49,711 bases of DNA from Gammaproteobacteria bacterium (GTDB lineage: Bacteria; Pseudomonadota; Gammaproteobacteria; SZUA-152). Location: contig JAADGF010000064.1 of NCBI GenBank assembly GCA_013152545.1, positions 1 through 49,711 of the forward strand. Reading direction: 5' to 3'. The position numbers were made by a program, and so were the translations under genes. Numbering within the stretch: position 1 is the stretch's first letter; the number at the start of each line of letters is the position of its first letter. The notes below the pieces were generated by a model, which made no database searches, had not been told where the DNA came from, and saw nothing but the letters and a program-made list of their open reading frames with translations. Of the stretch, positions 25,294-34,646 are shown piece after piece.

Positions 25294-25974
25294 TTAATCA
25301 GGCGTAACCGGATCTAGTTTTAACTCAACGCGTCGGTTGACTGAACGGCCATTCGCAGAGGTGTTTGATGCGATTGGCTGGTTTTCGCCATAACCGATGG
25401 CAGCCAAGCGCTCCTGTGCGACACCTTTATTGATGAAATAATTCGCAACGGCCAGTGCGCGTCTTTCAGATAGCGATTGGTTGTATTCATTGGAACCGGT
25501 GCTGTCAGTATGGCCCATTGCGGTTATCAAGGTAGATTGGTATTCATTTAACACGAGAACCACTGAGTTAAGGGTTTCATTAAATCTCGATTTCAAGTTG
25601 GCGCTATTGGTATCAAAAGTAATATTGCTTGGCATATTGAGTACGATGCTGTCACCTTCACGGCTGACACTGACGCCAGTGCCTTTTAACTGTTTGCGTA
25701 ATTTTTCTTCTTGTTGGTCCATGTAATAACCTACCGAACCACCTGCGACGGCGCCTATGCCTGCACCTTGCAAGGCGCGTTTTTTACGTTCCTTTTTGCT
25801 TGCGGTTGCAGCACCCAGCAATGCACCACCTAAAGCACCCCAAAGTGAACCTTGAGTGGTTTTTGATATTTCTTTTTCTCCCGTATAAGGGTTTGTGCTG
25901 GCGCAAGCAATTAGTGTTGTTGACAATAAAAAAACGACTAAACGTTGTTGTATTAAATGATTTTTACGATTCAT
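25294..25974 (-). CDS. OmpA-family lipoprotein with glycine-zipper region (YiaD-like)
   Basis: This is a 226-residue lipoprotein (lipobox LIAC, Cys at residue 24). A Gly-rich zipper segment at about 45-85 (GALGGALLGAATASKK, GAGIGAVAGGSVGYYMD) is followed by an OmpA C-terminal peptidoglycan-binding domain (about 105-222). The domain shows ITFDTNSANLKSRF, AMGHTDSTGSNEYNQSLSERRA and NRRVELKL. The OmpA module binds diaminopimelate-type peptidoglycan and so links the outer membrane to the wall. It is divergent from a second OmpA-type gene at 26342; the two could share a control region. YiaD-like proteins have this same architecture, but I do not assign a symbol. Confidence 0.88.
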   Translation of the reverse strand: MNRKNHLIQQRLVVFLLSTTLIACASTNPYTGEKEISKTTQGSLWGALGGALLGAATASKKERKKRALQGAGIGAVAGGSVGYYMDQQEEKLRKQLKGTGVSVSREGDSIVLNMPSNITFDTNSANLKSRFNETLNSVVLVLNEYQSTLITAMGHTDSTGSNEYNQSLSERRALAVANYFINKGVAQERLAAIGYGENQPIASNTSANGRSVNRRVELKLDPVTPD

Positions 25975-26341
25975 TGCAGTTATTACTCTTAAGTTAGTCT
26001 AGATATATCGATTATTGCAGTTTTCACACATTAATTTTCAGTGCCTATTATAGAACGATTTTGATTTCTGGAAATGTTAAAAATGATTAAAACGGAGCTT
26101 GATGTGTTATTGATATGACTCGCCGATGAAGGTGAAAACAATAGTGGCTGGCCTCCTAGCGATTAAACTGTAAATTTTTGTTAAATCAATTTTGTGCTTG
26201 TTGTTGTTCTTTATTTCCTTGAGTATTGTTCGGTTTGCAGTGACAATGCACTGCCTTTTCATTGTGTTGGGTGATAACTGCGCAGAATTTTTAGATTTTT
26301 TATAACGCTATTTACAATTAAAATATAATTGGGAGACAACA
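25975..26341. promoter_or_regulatory. Divergent control region between two OmpA-type genes
   Basis: This 367-bp AT-rich region must carry promoters for both outward-facing envelope genes. GGGAG at 26331-26335 is the ribosome site for the GTG start at 26342. I see no clear operator palindrome and no repeat-family copy here. Confidence 0.35.
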
Positions 26342-27748
26342 GTGACGCGATATTTAACGATTACATCGTATGTGATGATACTTTTTTTTGGGAAAAATTT
26401 AATGGCACATGCTGATGAAGCCAGGAGCAGCGAGTGGTATCTATCTCCGTCTCTTTCGTACCTTATAGCGGACGATGACCGGACTGCTGATAATGATTTT
26501 GGATTGCGGGTAGGGGTGGGTAAAATACTAAACTCACGTTGGAATATTGAATTTAGTGGCGTAGCGGATAACCTTGATTTTGAAAATGGTTCAGGACAAT
26601 ATCAGCAGCGAGGTATTGTTTTGGATGGCTTGTACATGTTTAATCGTGATACCAACTTGCAGCCATTTGCATTGCTGGGGTTCGGGGCGTTACGCACCAA
26701 AGCAGTAGGAGAAAGTAATGTCAATCCTTTGCTGAACATCGGTCTTGGTTTCATGCACCCGCTGACAAACAGCGATATCAGTATTCGGGGCGATATTCGT
26801 CATCGTTGGGATTTCGACAACAATATTATAAATAGTGAAGATGAGTTTAATGACTGGTTAGTGTCTTTTGGGGTTGTGATTCCTTTCGGCGGTAGTAGTC
26901 GTCAAGTGGTTGAAACAGAAACAACATTGCCAAGCGAAGAAATTGCTAGTGATAGCGATAATGATGGAGTGTGGGATAATGTGGATAAGTGTCCCAATAC
27001 CGCAGAGAATGCGCAGGTGGATGCTGTTGGTTGTGAAATGGATTCCGACAAGGACGGGGTTGTTAACAGTAAAGATCAATGCCCAGGTTCGGTTGCAGGG
27101 GTTAGCGTGGATGACACGGGATGTGAGTTTGATGCTGATACCGATAAAGACGGCGTGCAAAACCGTTTGGATAAATGTCCAGATTCATTAATTAATGCCA
27201 CTGTTGATGCAAAAGGCTGTGAGCGTGATAGCGACAATGACGGTGTTGCTGATAGTAAAGATAAGTGCGCAAACACACCTGCTGGAATGATCGTGGATGC
27301 GGAAGGCTGTGTTCTGGATGGTGATAATGATGGTGTTTCTGATAATAATGATAATTGTCCGAGTACTGCCGCGAATGTAAATGTAGATATTCGTGGTTGT
27401 GAATTGCAAAAAAACTTTGTCTTGAAAGGTGTTAATTTTGTCACGGGCTCCGATGAGCTGACACCCGAAGCAATGGCCGTATTGGATGATATGGCTGCGA
27501 CCTTAACTAAAAATGCAGGACTTAAGGTGGAGATCGTTGGTTATACGGATAATACTGGAAATGTCAGTTTTAATCAGAGTTTGTCCCAGCGACGTGCAGA
27601 ATCGGTTAAGCGTTATCTTGAATTGGCAGGGGTGCCTTCTGAAGGATTGACAGCCAAAGGTTATGGGGTGTCTGATCCTATTGCAGATAATGCGACCAGA
27701 GAAGGAAGAGCGATCAATCGTCGCGTTGAGATGCACATTGTAGAGTAA
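26342..27748 (+). CDS. OmpA-family outer-membrane protein with beta-barrel and TSP3 calcium repeats
   Basis: This is a 468-residue exported protein starting at GTG 26342, with GGGAG upstream. The signal peptide ends near AHA-DEA (residue 25). Residues about 30-185 form an OmpA-type 8-strand barrel (WYLSPSLSYLIADDDR ... WLVSFGVVIPFGG). Residues about 198-352 hold five thrombospondin type 3 repeats, each with an Asp-rich calcium loop (DSDNDGVWD, DSDKDGVVN, DTDKDGVQN, DSDNDGVAD, DGDNDGVSD) and paired Cys. Residues about 355-468 are the OmpA peptidoglycan-binding domain (VNFVTGSDELTPEAM, VGYTDNTGNVSFNQSLSQRRA, NRRVEMHI). It likely tethers the outer membrane to the wall through a calcium-stiffened linker. 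A hairpin terminator follows 12 bp after the stop. Confidence 0.9.
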   Translation: MTRYLTITSYVMILFFGKNLMAHADEARSSEWYLSPSLSYLIADDDRTADNDFGLRVGVGKILNSRWNIEFSGVADNLDFENGSGQYQQRGIVLDGLYMFNRDTNLQPFALLGFGALRTKAVGESNVNPLLNIGLGFMHPLTNSDISIRGDIRHRWDFDNNIINSEDEFNDWLVSFGVVIPFGGSSRQVVETETTLPSEEIASDSDNDGVWDNVDKCPNTAENAQVDAVGCEMDSDKDGVVNSKDQCPGSVAGVSVDDTGCEFDADTDKDGVQNRLDKCPDSLINATVDAKGCERDSDNDGVADSKDKCANTPAGMIVDAEGCVLDGDNDGVSDNNDNCPSTAANVNVDIRGCELQKNFVLKGVNFVTGSDELTPEAMAVLDDMAATLTKNAGLKVEIVGYTDNTGNVSFNQSLSQRRAESVKRYLELAGVPSEGLTAKGYGVSDPIADNATREGRAINRRVEMHIVE

Positions 27749-27759
27749 ACCATAAAAAT

Positions 27760-27787
27760 GTAAGAAGGGGGTGCCCCCCCTTCTTAC
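27760..27787 (+). terminator. Hairpin terminator after the OmpA/TSP3 gene
   Basis: GTAAGAAGGGGG pairs with CCCCCCTTCTTAC around a 2-4 nt loop, 12 bp after the stop codon. It is GC-rich in the apex and symmetric, so it could act on both strands. No long T run follows. It likely separates this gene from the DUF2959 gene. Confidence 0.7.
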
Positions 27788-27856
27788 GTTACAAAAAATA
27801 ATGATTGCAACGATTCGCAATGACGACTTGAATGAGGTTAAGGCGAGGATAAATCA

Positions 27857-28528
27857 ATGATAAGTTTTCAAATAATATGTCGTCATTTTGTTGGACTTGC
27901 TATCGCAGTGTTAACTGTGGTCTTAATCTCCGGTTGTCAATCAATGTATTACGGTGCAATGGAGAAATTTGGCATCGAAAAACGGGATATACTGGTAGAC
28001 CGCGTGGACAGTGCCAGGGAGTCACAACAGGAAACGAAAGAACAGTTTGAGTCCGCTTTGATGCAATTTATTGCAGTGACAAACTATTCCGGCGGTGACC
28101 TGGAAAAACAATATAATAAACTGAAAGATGCATACGAAGACAGCGAGGCGCAAGCAAGCGAAATCCGTGCTCGAATAGCGGCTGTAGAACGAGTTGCTGA
28201 TGACTTGTTTTCGGAATGGAAAAAAGAATTGAAAATGTATACTAACAAGGAGCTAAAGCGTGCCAGTGCACGACAGTTGAAGAGTACCCAAAACGCTTAC
28301 GGAACGTTAATTGCGACAATGCAGAAAGCTGAAAAGAAAATGAAACCGGTGCTTGGTGCATTTCTCGATCGAGTGTTATTTTTAAAGCATAACTTAAACG
28401 CTAACGCAATTTCGGCCTTGCGAGCGGAAAAACACAAAATTGAGAGTGATATTGTTGCTCTTATCCGTGATATGAACAAATCCATTGAAGAAGCCGACCA
28501 ATTTATTAATGTAATGTCGGCTGAATAA
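27857..28528 (+). CDS. DUF2959-family lipoprotein
   Basis: This is a 223-residue protein with lipobox LISGC (Cys27), followed by QSMYYGAMEKFGIEKRDILVDR, the recognisable start of DUF2959. The rest is predicted to be almost wholly helical, with heptad-like Glu/Lys/Ala patterns (LKDAYEDSEAQASEIRARI, VERVADDLFSEWKKELKMY), so it is probably an elongated periplasmic coiled coil. The family occurs in marine gammaproteobacteria with unknown role. A GAGG ribosome site lies about nine bases before the ATG. Neighbours are envelope genes (OmpA types, MscS), which suggests an envelope role by association. Confidence 0.8.
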   Translation: MISFQIICRHFVGLAIAVLTVVLISGCQSMYYGAMEKFGIEKRDILVDRVDSARESQQETKEQFESALMQFIAVTNYSGGDLEKQYNKLKDAYEDSEAQASEIRARIAAVERVADDLFSEWKKELKMYTNKELKRASARQLKSTQNAYGTLIATMQKAEKKMKPVLGAFLDRVLFLKHNLNANAISALRAEKHKIESDIVALIRDMNKSIEEADQFINVMSAE

Positions 28529-29725
28529 TTGGTTTAGGCACGTGCAAGCGATACTATGCCCAAAGCGTTTAAGATTTCGGGTAAATTGCACACCCTATTT
28601 CATTCATAGCGACGTTGAAATTCCTTGCAATAGAACGACTATTACACGTCATTTCGCCTCGCCTAAAAGCGCCTACCTTTGGTGTTATGAATAAAATATG
28701 ATGCACACTTTACACCGAAATCTCAAACGCTTTGGGTATATACCTAAACCTCAATCGTTATGGCTATGTATCGAAGTAGGGGATCAGTGTGTCGTCAAAA
28801 TAGCTTTGTCCGAAAAAAATTAATGCGATTTTGGTCAGAAATACTGGTTTAGTGTGATGTAATAATTGACTGACCAGGTCATTTGCTAAGTACAACGCTA
28901 CTAATTAGCTGGGATGAGGTTTTTCCGGTAATGACTGTAAAATCTTGAAACCCTTAGCTGCTTGGTGATGCAATAGCTTGGCAGGTTGATTGTAAAACAA
29001 TGTCAATAATCGTCTTTGTCTATCGTGTTTGAATCATAAATTGCTTAGAATATCGAGCATTAAAGTGCATCGGTGATGGCGAAGCTATGGATGCAATTAT
29101 CATCAAATTTATAAAAATAATCCTTCGCCTGAGTTTGTTCTTGTTCCATTTTTAGTGTGTTGTAGACAGCCTTATTTTCTGGTGATGTCATTAATGAGGT
29201 GAACGCCAGGGCATTCTAAAATAATAGGCGCGATATTGGGTAGGTGAAAAGGACAATAATGCCCGACTATTGCCTTAAAACGGATTTTTTAGTTTAAATC
29301 AATTCGTTGTACCGACAAAGTGTATCGGCAAAGAATGGTTTTGTATTCAGCTGTGAACAGTGGGTTTTTGTGCCTGTTTTTGGTGTTGAATGAATAAACA
29401 GGGCAGGAATATTGATTGCAGAGTTACGATGACTAAAATTTGCGATGCGCATGAAGAGAGTGAGTGGACTTCTGTGACCCAAGATCAACTTGATGTCGAG
29501 CAATGGTTAATAAGTGAAAAAATATAATGCCAGCAATTGATTGGGAAAAAAAGCAATGTTTATTATTTAGTATCAAGCACGACCCTATTTGACTTTCGTG
29601 CGAATTCGCCTTGGCGTTGCAGGCGACTACGATAATAATTACTCGATAATAAGTGCCTGATAACAATTAGCGTTAGTTGTTTTTTGGCCAAAATACTTAT
29701 CAATTATTAATTAAAGGAAAATAAA
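28529..29725. other. 1.2-kb gap with one family B element and no supported gene
   Basis: Apart from the complete family B copy (28554-28741), the stretch contains only short frames such as 29294-29503 and 29433-29666 on the minus strand. They have neither ribosome sites nor recognisable sequence. The mscS ribosome site AAAGGAAA lies at its right end. No terminator-like hairpin was seen after the DUF2959 gene, unless the element's ends serve that purpose. Confidence 0.45.
28554..28741. repeat. Family B miniature inverted-repeat element, most complete copy
   Basis: The termini are CTATGCCCAAAGCGTTTAAG at the left and CTCAAACGCTTTGGGTATA at the right, inverted repeats of about 23 bp with two mismatches. 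The inside carries the family core (TTGCACACCCTATTTCATTC, CCTTGCAATAGAACGACTAT, ACGTCATTTCGCC) and then AAAATATGATGCACACTTTAC. It is 188 bp and non-coding. It starts about 25 bp after the DUF2959 stop codon, so it may shape that gene's 3' end. Confidence 0.75.
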
Positions 29726-30559
29726 ATGGAAGATTTAATTAATGCGTCTGTGCTAGGTGAATACATGATTCCTTGGGGAATTAATATTTTGATGGCTATC
29801 GCGGTATATGTGATAGGGCGTTGGATAGCAAAATTAGTCGTTAAAAGCGTTGATAAATTAATGGCGCGATCTGACGTTGATGAATCTTTGCGAAAATTTT
29901 CTGGTGGAATAATTAACGCTGCATTGACTATTGTTGTTATCATTGCCTCATTAGAGCAATTGGGGGTTGATACCACTTCCGTGTTAGCAGTGTTTGCAGC
30001 GGCTGGTCTGGCGGTTGGTCTTGCGTTAAAAGATTCTTTGTCAAATTTCGCGGCCGGAGTGATGTTGATTATTTTTAAACCATTCAAGGTTGGGGAGGTA
30101 ATCAATGCCGCTGGGGTTACAGGTAGCGTGGAAGCGATCAGAATTTTTAATACCTTAATGCGTACTGGGGATAATCAAGAGATTACGGTACCTAACAGTC
30201 ATATTTACGGTGGCACTATTATTAATCTAACAACGCGCGACACTCGCCGTATCGATTTGGTCATCGGTATTGGCTATGACGATAATATTGGCAAAGCAAG
30301 GGCGTTACTCGAAGATATTTTGTCAAATGATCCAGCGATTCTCAAAGATCCTACGCCAATTATTATGGTATTGGAACTTGGTGATAGCAGTGTTGATCTG
30401 GCTGTTCGGCCATGGGTCAGGACTAGTGATTACTGGACCGTACGGTCGGATTTGTTGCAGACAATTAAGGAGACATTTGACAACAACGGTATCTCTATTC
30501 CGTTTCCACAAAGGGATCTTCACGTTTTTGAGCAATCTAAATCGGCGCAGGCAGCGTAG
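29726..30559 (+). CDS. Small-conductance mechanosensitive channel (MscS family)
   Basis: The 277-residue size matches E. coli MscS (286). Three membrane helices lie at about 15-35, 55-80 and 85-115. The pore helix reads AVFAAAGLAVGLALKDSLSNFAAG, with the Gly/Ala packing pattern of MscS TM3. The beta domain follows (FKVGEVINAAGVTGSVEAI, ITVPNSHIYGGTIINL) and then the cytoplasmic cage. MscS opens under membrane tension and releases solutes during hypo-osmotic shock. The ribosome site AAAGGAAA is well placed. The DUF481 gene follows 68 bp later on the same strand and may be co-transcribed. Confidence 0.92.
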   Translation: MEDLINASVLGEYMIPWGINILMAIAVYVIGRWIAKLVVKSVDKLMARSDVDESLRKFSGGIINAALTIVVIIASLEQLGVDTTSVLAVFAAAGLAVGLALKDSLSNFAAGVMLIIFKPFKVGEVINAAGVTGSVEAIRIFNTLMRTGDNQEITVPNSHIYGGTIINLTTRDTRRIDLVIGIGYDDNIGKARALLEDILSNDPAILKDPTPIIMVLELGDSSVDLAVRPWVRTSDYWTVRSDLLQTIKETFDNNGISIPFPQRDLHVFEQSKSAQAA

Positions 30560-30627
30560 CGGGTTCGGATTGTGATTGCAATACAGTTAGTTAAAATTAA
30601 AATATCGAATAAAAAAGGAGAAAATGC

Positions 30628-31344
30628 GTGATTAGGATAGTATTGTCCGCGACATTAGTGTCGCTATCGATCGGTAATGCATTCGCTGAGTTGGATACGG
30701 CATCAAGCCAATGGAAAGGCGAAGCAGAACTGGGGTTTGTCTCGACTTCTGGTAATACTGAGACAGAAACCGTTAATGCAAAAGCAAAGGTTACTACAGA
30801 TCGTGATAAATGGCGGCATCGGGTAGAGGCGTCGGCGTTAAATTCATCAGATGCAAAAGGTACAACCGCTGAACGCTATGCTATTACAGGTCAGAGTGAC
30901 TATAAAGTATCGAAGCAAAACTATTTCTTTGGTTTGCTGAGTTATGAAAAAGATCGCTTTAATGGCTACGCATATCGTGTTAGCGAAGCGTTGGGTTATG
31001 GTCGTCGTATTCTTGATGGCTCTGTTGTTACTCTGGATCTTGAAATTGGTCCAGGTGCACGCCAAAGTGAACTGGATAATGGCGATAGTGAAAATGAGTT
31101 TATTGTACGAGGTGCGGCAAAATTAGGATGGACTATTAGTGATACCAGTCAATTCAGTGAAGCACTTACTGTTGAGTCAGGTGATGATGCGACTATTATA
31201 AAATCAGTTACTGGGCTAACAAGTCAATTGGCTGGCAGTTTGGCGATGAAAATCACTTATACAATTAAAAATACGTCAGATGTGCCGCCAGGCATTGAGA
31301 AAACGGATAAAGAAACAGCGGTTACTTTGGTCTATCGTTTCTAG
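30628..31344 (+). CDS. DUF481-family outer-membrane protein (YdiY-like)
   Basis: This is a 238-residue protein with a signal peptide ending about residue 20 (IGNAFA-ELD). DUF481 covers the rest: WKGEAELGFVSTSGNTETETVNAKAK, then alternating beta strands ending in the aromatic tail TAVTLVYRF typical of outer-membrane barrels. I chose GTG 30628, placed eight bases after AAGGAG; the ATG four bases earlier runs straight into a stop. The E. coli relative YdiY is salt- or acid-inducible; the precise role is unknown. Its position after mscS fits an osmotic or envelope-stress context. A symmetric hairpin at 31395-31422 ends the unit. Confidence 0.85.
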   Translation: MIRIVLSATLVSLSIGNAFAELDTASSQWKGEAELGFVSTSGNTETETVNAKAKVTTDRDKWRHRVEASALNSSDAKGTTAERYAITGQSDYKVSKQNYFFGLLSYEKDRFNGYAYRVSEALGYGRRILDGSVVTLDLEIGPGARQSELDNGDSENEFIVRGAAKLGWTISDTSQFSEALTVESGDDATIIKSVTGLTSQLAGSLAMKITYTIKNTSDVPPGIEKTDKETAVTLVYRF

Positions 31345-31394
31345 TTAATACACTACCGTCAGTGTTACTTCATATTTGATGCGAGATCAGTACT

Positions 31395-31422
31395 CTGAAC
31401 ACGGCAGTGACGCCGTGTTCAG
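31395..31422. terminator. Hairpin between convergent DUF481 and sensor-kinase genes
   Basis: CTGAACACGGC (31395-31405) and GCCGTGTTCAG (31412-31422) form a perfect 11-bp stem with a 6-nt loop. It is placed between the two convergent stop codons (31344 and 31456). It has no T tract on either side, so it is probably a shared, bidirectional 3'-end structure rather than a textbook terminator. Confidence 0.65.
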
Positions 31423-31455
31423 TGCAAGCTAACTGGATGGAGAGTGTTTTTTGTT

Positions 31456-34095
31456 TTACCCGAGGTCAAGCGAGTGTTCTGATGGCAAGGTAATGCAAAA
31501 GCACGAGCCTTCGTTAAGGGTGCTTTTTACCGCTACGCTGCCGTGATGTCGTTCAACGGCCGCTTTGACAAACGCAAGGCCTAAACCAATTCCGGGTTGT
31601 TGTGCGACATTTTTATGGTCGACGCGGCTGAAACGATCAAAAATAGTTTCCGCTACCTCTTCAGGAATACCGATACCGTTATCTTCGATACAACACCGTA
31701 CAGTTGAATCGTCTCCGTTGATTGATAATGAAATACTCGTTTGGGGCGTGCTGTACTTGATGGCATTGTTTAATAAATTGACAATCGCTCGTTCCAGAAT
31801 AGAACCATTGCCACAAATCCAGGTATGTCCATTATATTGCTGTTTAATGGATATTTGTTTGGTTTTCGCCTGGTGCCATACTGCATCAATTGCATTGCTG
31901 GCAATACATTCTATATCAATTGCACTAAATTTAATTTCATCGTTGCTTTCCACTCGTGATAAATGCACAAAATCTTCTGCAAGCTGGATAGCGCGGTTGG
32001 TATAGTTTTCAATATTACACATTAAATGCTGATGTTTACCATTGTCCGTTGACTTCGCGTGCTCTGCCAGTGCAATAATTGAGACTAATGGTGAGCGTAA
32101 GTCATGTGATAAAAATTCTAATACTTCATTACGTTTTCTTTCCGCATTTTTAAGTTCGGTTATTTCTGAAAAATTAATAATTAATCCGCTGGTAGGCTTT
32201 TGCATTGAAATAAGGGGGGTTACTGAGACCAGCAAATCAAGATGAAATGGTGACCGAGCCTGCCGTTGTTGTGTCTGGTGATCGATCAGTGCTGCTCGAA
32301 TGATAGTGAGCCAACTGTCATTATTGGTTATTGTTAGACTGTTTAACAATGGCAGTACGGCTTGATGCGATATCGTTGTGTTTTCATCGCCAGTGATAAA
32401 TTTTCCTGCTTGGCGATTGGCTAGTATGATTTGTCCGACGCTGTTGATCACCAGCACACCATCGGCCATTTGTTCCAGGCTGTTGGAGACAATACGGCGT
32501 ATTTGAGAGAGATTGTCGGTGGCTATTTTTATTTTCCGAATGCGAGACTCAATTAGTTCAACTGTTGTTTTAGGTTCCACTAACCTGGATGTCAGGGTAC
32601 GTAATATATAGGTGAGGAGAAATTGCGTCTCGGATTCGCTAGGTGGGTTTTCCTGGTGATTCCAATTAACGATTATGTTGAAATTTTCATGATCAAGTGT
32701 GACGCTGCGCCAGTAATGGTTGGTCTTGGTACAGCTCCAATTATTGCCCAGGAGCAGGTTCGGTGCATTTGCCTGTATATCACCTAATTTTAGCCGCTCT
32801 GTATTGCTGGCATCGTATAGTATGAGGCCGCGTAGCGGTACTATTGACTGTATGAACGCGATAGCATCATCAGGGTCCAGTGAGTGATCGTCCTGGAAAT
32901 CTTTCCTCTCAGTTGCCAGCCGTTCCAATTCATTATTTAAGAATTTTACCGCAAATTCTAGTCGGCGCCATGTCCAAAGTGGATAAGTCAATAATAAACC
33001 AATGATTGGTGCACTGACGGGAATCCAGATTTGCAGCCAACGCAAAGATAATAAAGTTGTTAAAAATAATAATAAACTTGAAAATAATACCAGCAGCAGC
33101 GATGCTCTAGGTGAGAGATACGGAAATAACAGGATTGGAATCAAAACGTATAAAGCAGTAAGAATATATTGCCATATGGGTGAAACTCTGTGGATCTCCA
33201 TGTTTGTTTGTAATGCTTGTATTATATTAGCGTTAATTTCCACGCCGGGCATTGGTTGCGCCAAGCCTGATAAGGGGGTAGGTAATGCGTCTCCGAGGCC
33301 GGTTGCCGTCACGCCAACCAGTACAATTTTATTTTTTAGTGATTGAGGGGGTACTTGCCCGTTAAGTATGGTGGTATAGGATATGGTTTTGAAACTCCCT
33401 GGTGGACCAATGAACGGAATTAAAAAATGCTGATCGCGAACCCATAACCAGTGTGTATCATTAGCATGCCTGCTTGCGCTGGCCTTTGGCTGAGGCGTGA
33501 TTGGCCCAGTTGTTTCGAGCAATTGCAGGGTGGCTAATGCAATGTGGGGCCAGCGTGACTCCCCCAGGCCTTCATACAAAAAAGTTCTGCGTGCAATCCC
33601 ATCCGAGTCCAACTCAACATGGACGTGGCCTAACGCTGCGCTGGCTTGGGTTAAGCCAGGTAGTGGTAATGTTTCTACTAGCTGACCCCGTAGCCGGGTT
33701 TGTTCCAGTAGCACAGGTAACACAACTTTACCATTGTTTAATAACGCATTCACTAATAGTTGGTCACCACTGGGGTCATGCGTATTCGGTTCTGCGAAAA
33801 TAATATCTAAAATCACTGCTTTTGCTTGATGGTGCGTTAAAATATTGACTAACTGGGCATGGACTCGCCGAGACCATGGCCATCGGCCAATTTTTTTTAA
33901 GCTGGTTTCATCAATTGCAATTATAACGATATCATCACTGACTTGATGTGGGAGCAAGCGGGATTGGGCATCGTAGATTTGTTGATCCCATCGCCATGTC
34001 CAGTTCCAGAATATAATAATCCAGGTTAACGTCACCAGGATAATACTCAATTTTACGACTTCGGAGCGTGACGAATTAGGTGAAATCAAGTTCAT
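31456..34095 (-). CDS. CHASE2-PAS sensor histidine kinase
   Basis: This is an 879-residue membrane kinase. After one N-terminal helix (about 15-35) comes a periplasmic CHASE2 domain (about 40-300, DDIVIIAIDETSLKKIGRWPWSRR, LDIIFAEPN, NKIVLVGVTATGLGD). Three helices at about 308-375 (YILTALYVLIPILLFPYL onward) and a cytoplasmic PAS-like region (about 545-650, MADGVLVINSVGQIILANRQ) follow. The HisKA box carries the phospho-acceptor (FLSHDLRSPLVSII, His near 664). The HATPase domain shows NLLNNAIKYS, EDNGIGIPEEV, FDRFSR and GIGLGLAFVK. CHASE2 senses an unknown extracytoplasmic signal. On the same strand, upstream, lie the LysM-FecR protein and an OmpR-type regulator, its probable partners; a family B repeat lies between it and them. 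Confidence 0.9.
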   Translation of the reverse strand: MNLISPNSSRSEVVKLSIILVTLTWIIIFWNWTWRWDQQIYDAQSRLLPHQVSDDIVIIAIDETSLKKIGRWPWSRRVHAQLVNILTHHQAKAVILDIIFAEPNTHDPSGDQLLVNALLNNGKVVLPVLLEQTRLRGQLVETLPLPGLTQASAALGHVHVELDSDGIARRTFLYEGLGESRWPHIALATLQLLETTGPITPQPKASASRHANDTHWLWVRDQHFLIPFIGPPGSFKTISYTTILNGQVPPQSLKNKIVLVGVTATGLGDALPTPLSGLAQPMPGVEINANIIQALQTNMEIHRVSPIWQYILTALYVLIPILLFPYLSPRASLLLVLFSSLLLFLTTLLSLRWLQIWIPVSAPIIGLLLTYPLWTWRRLEFAVKFLNNELERLATERKDFQDDHSLDPDDAIAFIQSIVPLRGLILYDASNTERLKLGDIQANAPNLLLGNNWSCTKTNHYWRSVTLDHENFNIIVNWNHQENPPSESETQFLLTYILRTLTSRLVEPKTTVELIESRIRKIKIATDNLSQIRRIVSNSLEQMADGVLVINSVGQIILANRQAGKFITGDENTTISHQAVLPLLNSLTITNNDSWLTIIRAALIDHQTQQRQARSPFHLDLLVSVTPLISMQKPTSGLIINFSEITELKNAERKRNEVLEFLSHDLRSPLVSIIALAEHAKSTDNGKHQHLMCNIENYTNRAIQLAEDFVHLSRVESNDEIKFSAIDIECIASNAIDAVWHQAKTKQISIKQQYNGHTWICGNGSILERAIVNLLNNAIKYSTPQTSISLSINGDDSTVRCCIEDNGIGIPEEVAETIFDRFSRVDHKNVAQQPGIGLGLAFVKAAVERHHGSVAVKSTLNEGSCFCITLPSEHSLDLG

Positions 34096-34646
34096 AAGCT
34101 AATATTGCTGTTTGAATCAATGGACTGAGAACGAGAATAGCTTACCCTTCTATACCCATAGCGTTTGGGATTTAGGTTTAAGTGTGTGTCATGTTTTCTT
34201 CATGGTCAGGCCAAATGACGCGTAATAGTCATTCTATTGCAAGGAATTTTCAACGTAGCCATGGAGTAAATTGGGCGTGCAATTAGACCTAAATTCCAAT
34301 CGCTACGGGTATATATTCGTACTTTATATTCAGTGAAAACATCCCTCGACAGTCAGCGCTTTTTTTAAAAAAATTATTATTGGTGGGTGATTCAGGCGAC
34401 AAAGTCGAGCGTCATGTGCGCAAGTTATTTTGTTCTTATTTGTAATTGACCATTTGCAAAACCACCTTATGCTAGGGTTATTCATCGCGGACATGGTCGC
34501 GACCTGTTTTTGAGACAAAAACTGTTATTTTGTTGCGATAGCCCCAACCTGGAAGTAGAACGGTGCCTTGAAATTTATTCAAGATTGAATCTTACTCATG
34601 CTGACAACCTAAGGTGCGACACATTGTTTCAACTAATTCATTTAGG
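34096..34646. other. Gap between sensor kinase and FecR-LysM genes, with repeat elements
   Basis: This 551-bp gap holds the inverted family B copy (34151-34313) and a solo family A-like end pair at 34606-34648 (AACCTAAGG ... TTCATTTAGGTT). A 62-codon minus-strand frame at 34330-34518 lacks support. The insertions split what would otherwise be a compact three-gene signalling operon, so the kinase may now need its own promoter. Confidence 0.5.
34151..34313. repeat. Family B miniature inverted-repeat element, inverted copy
   Basis: The ends TATACCCATAGCGTTTGGGA and CAATCGCTACGGGTATA (with ATTTAGG / CCTAAAT just inside) are inverted repeats of about 25 bp with a few mismatches. The core (TGACGCGTAATAGTCATTCT, TTGCAAGGAATTTTCAACG, GGGCGTGCAAT) is the reverse complement of the core in the copies at 24853, 28554 and 39793. 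This copy is therefore in the opposite orientation. Confidence 0.75.

Noticed and set aside
29294-29666. Overlapping minus-strand frames upstream of mscS
   Set aside because: They are short, mutually overlapping and lack any supporting signal.
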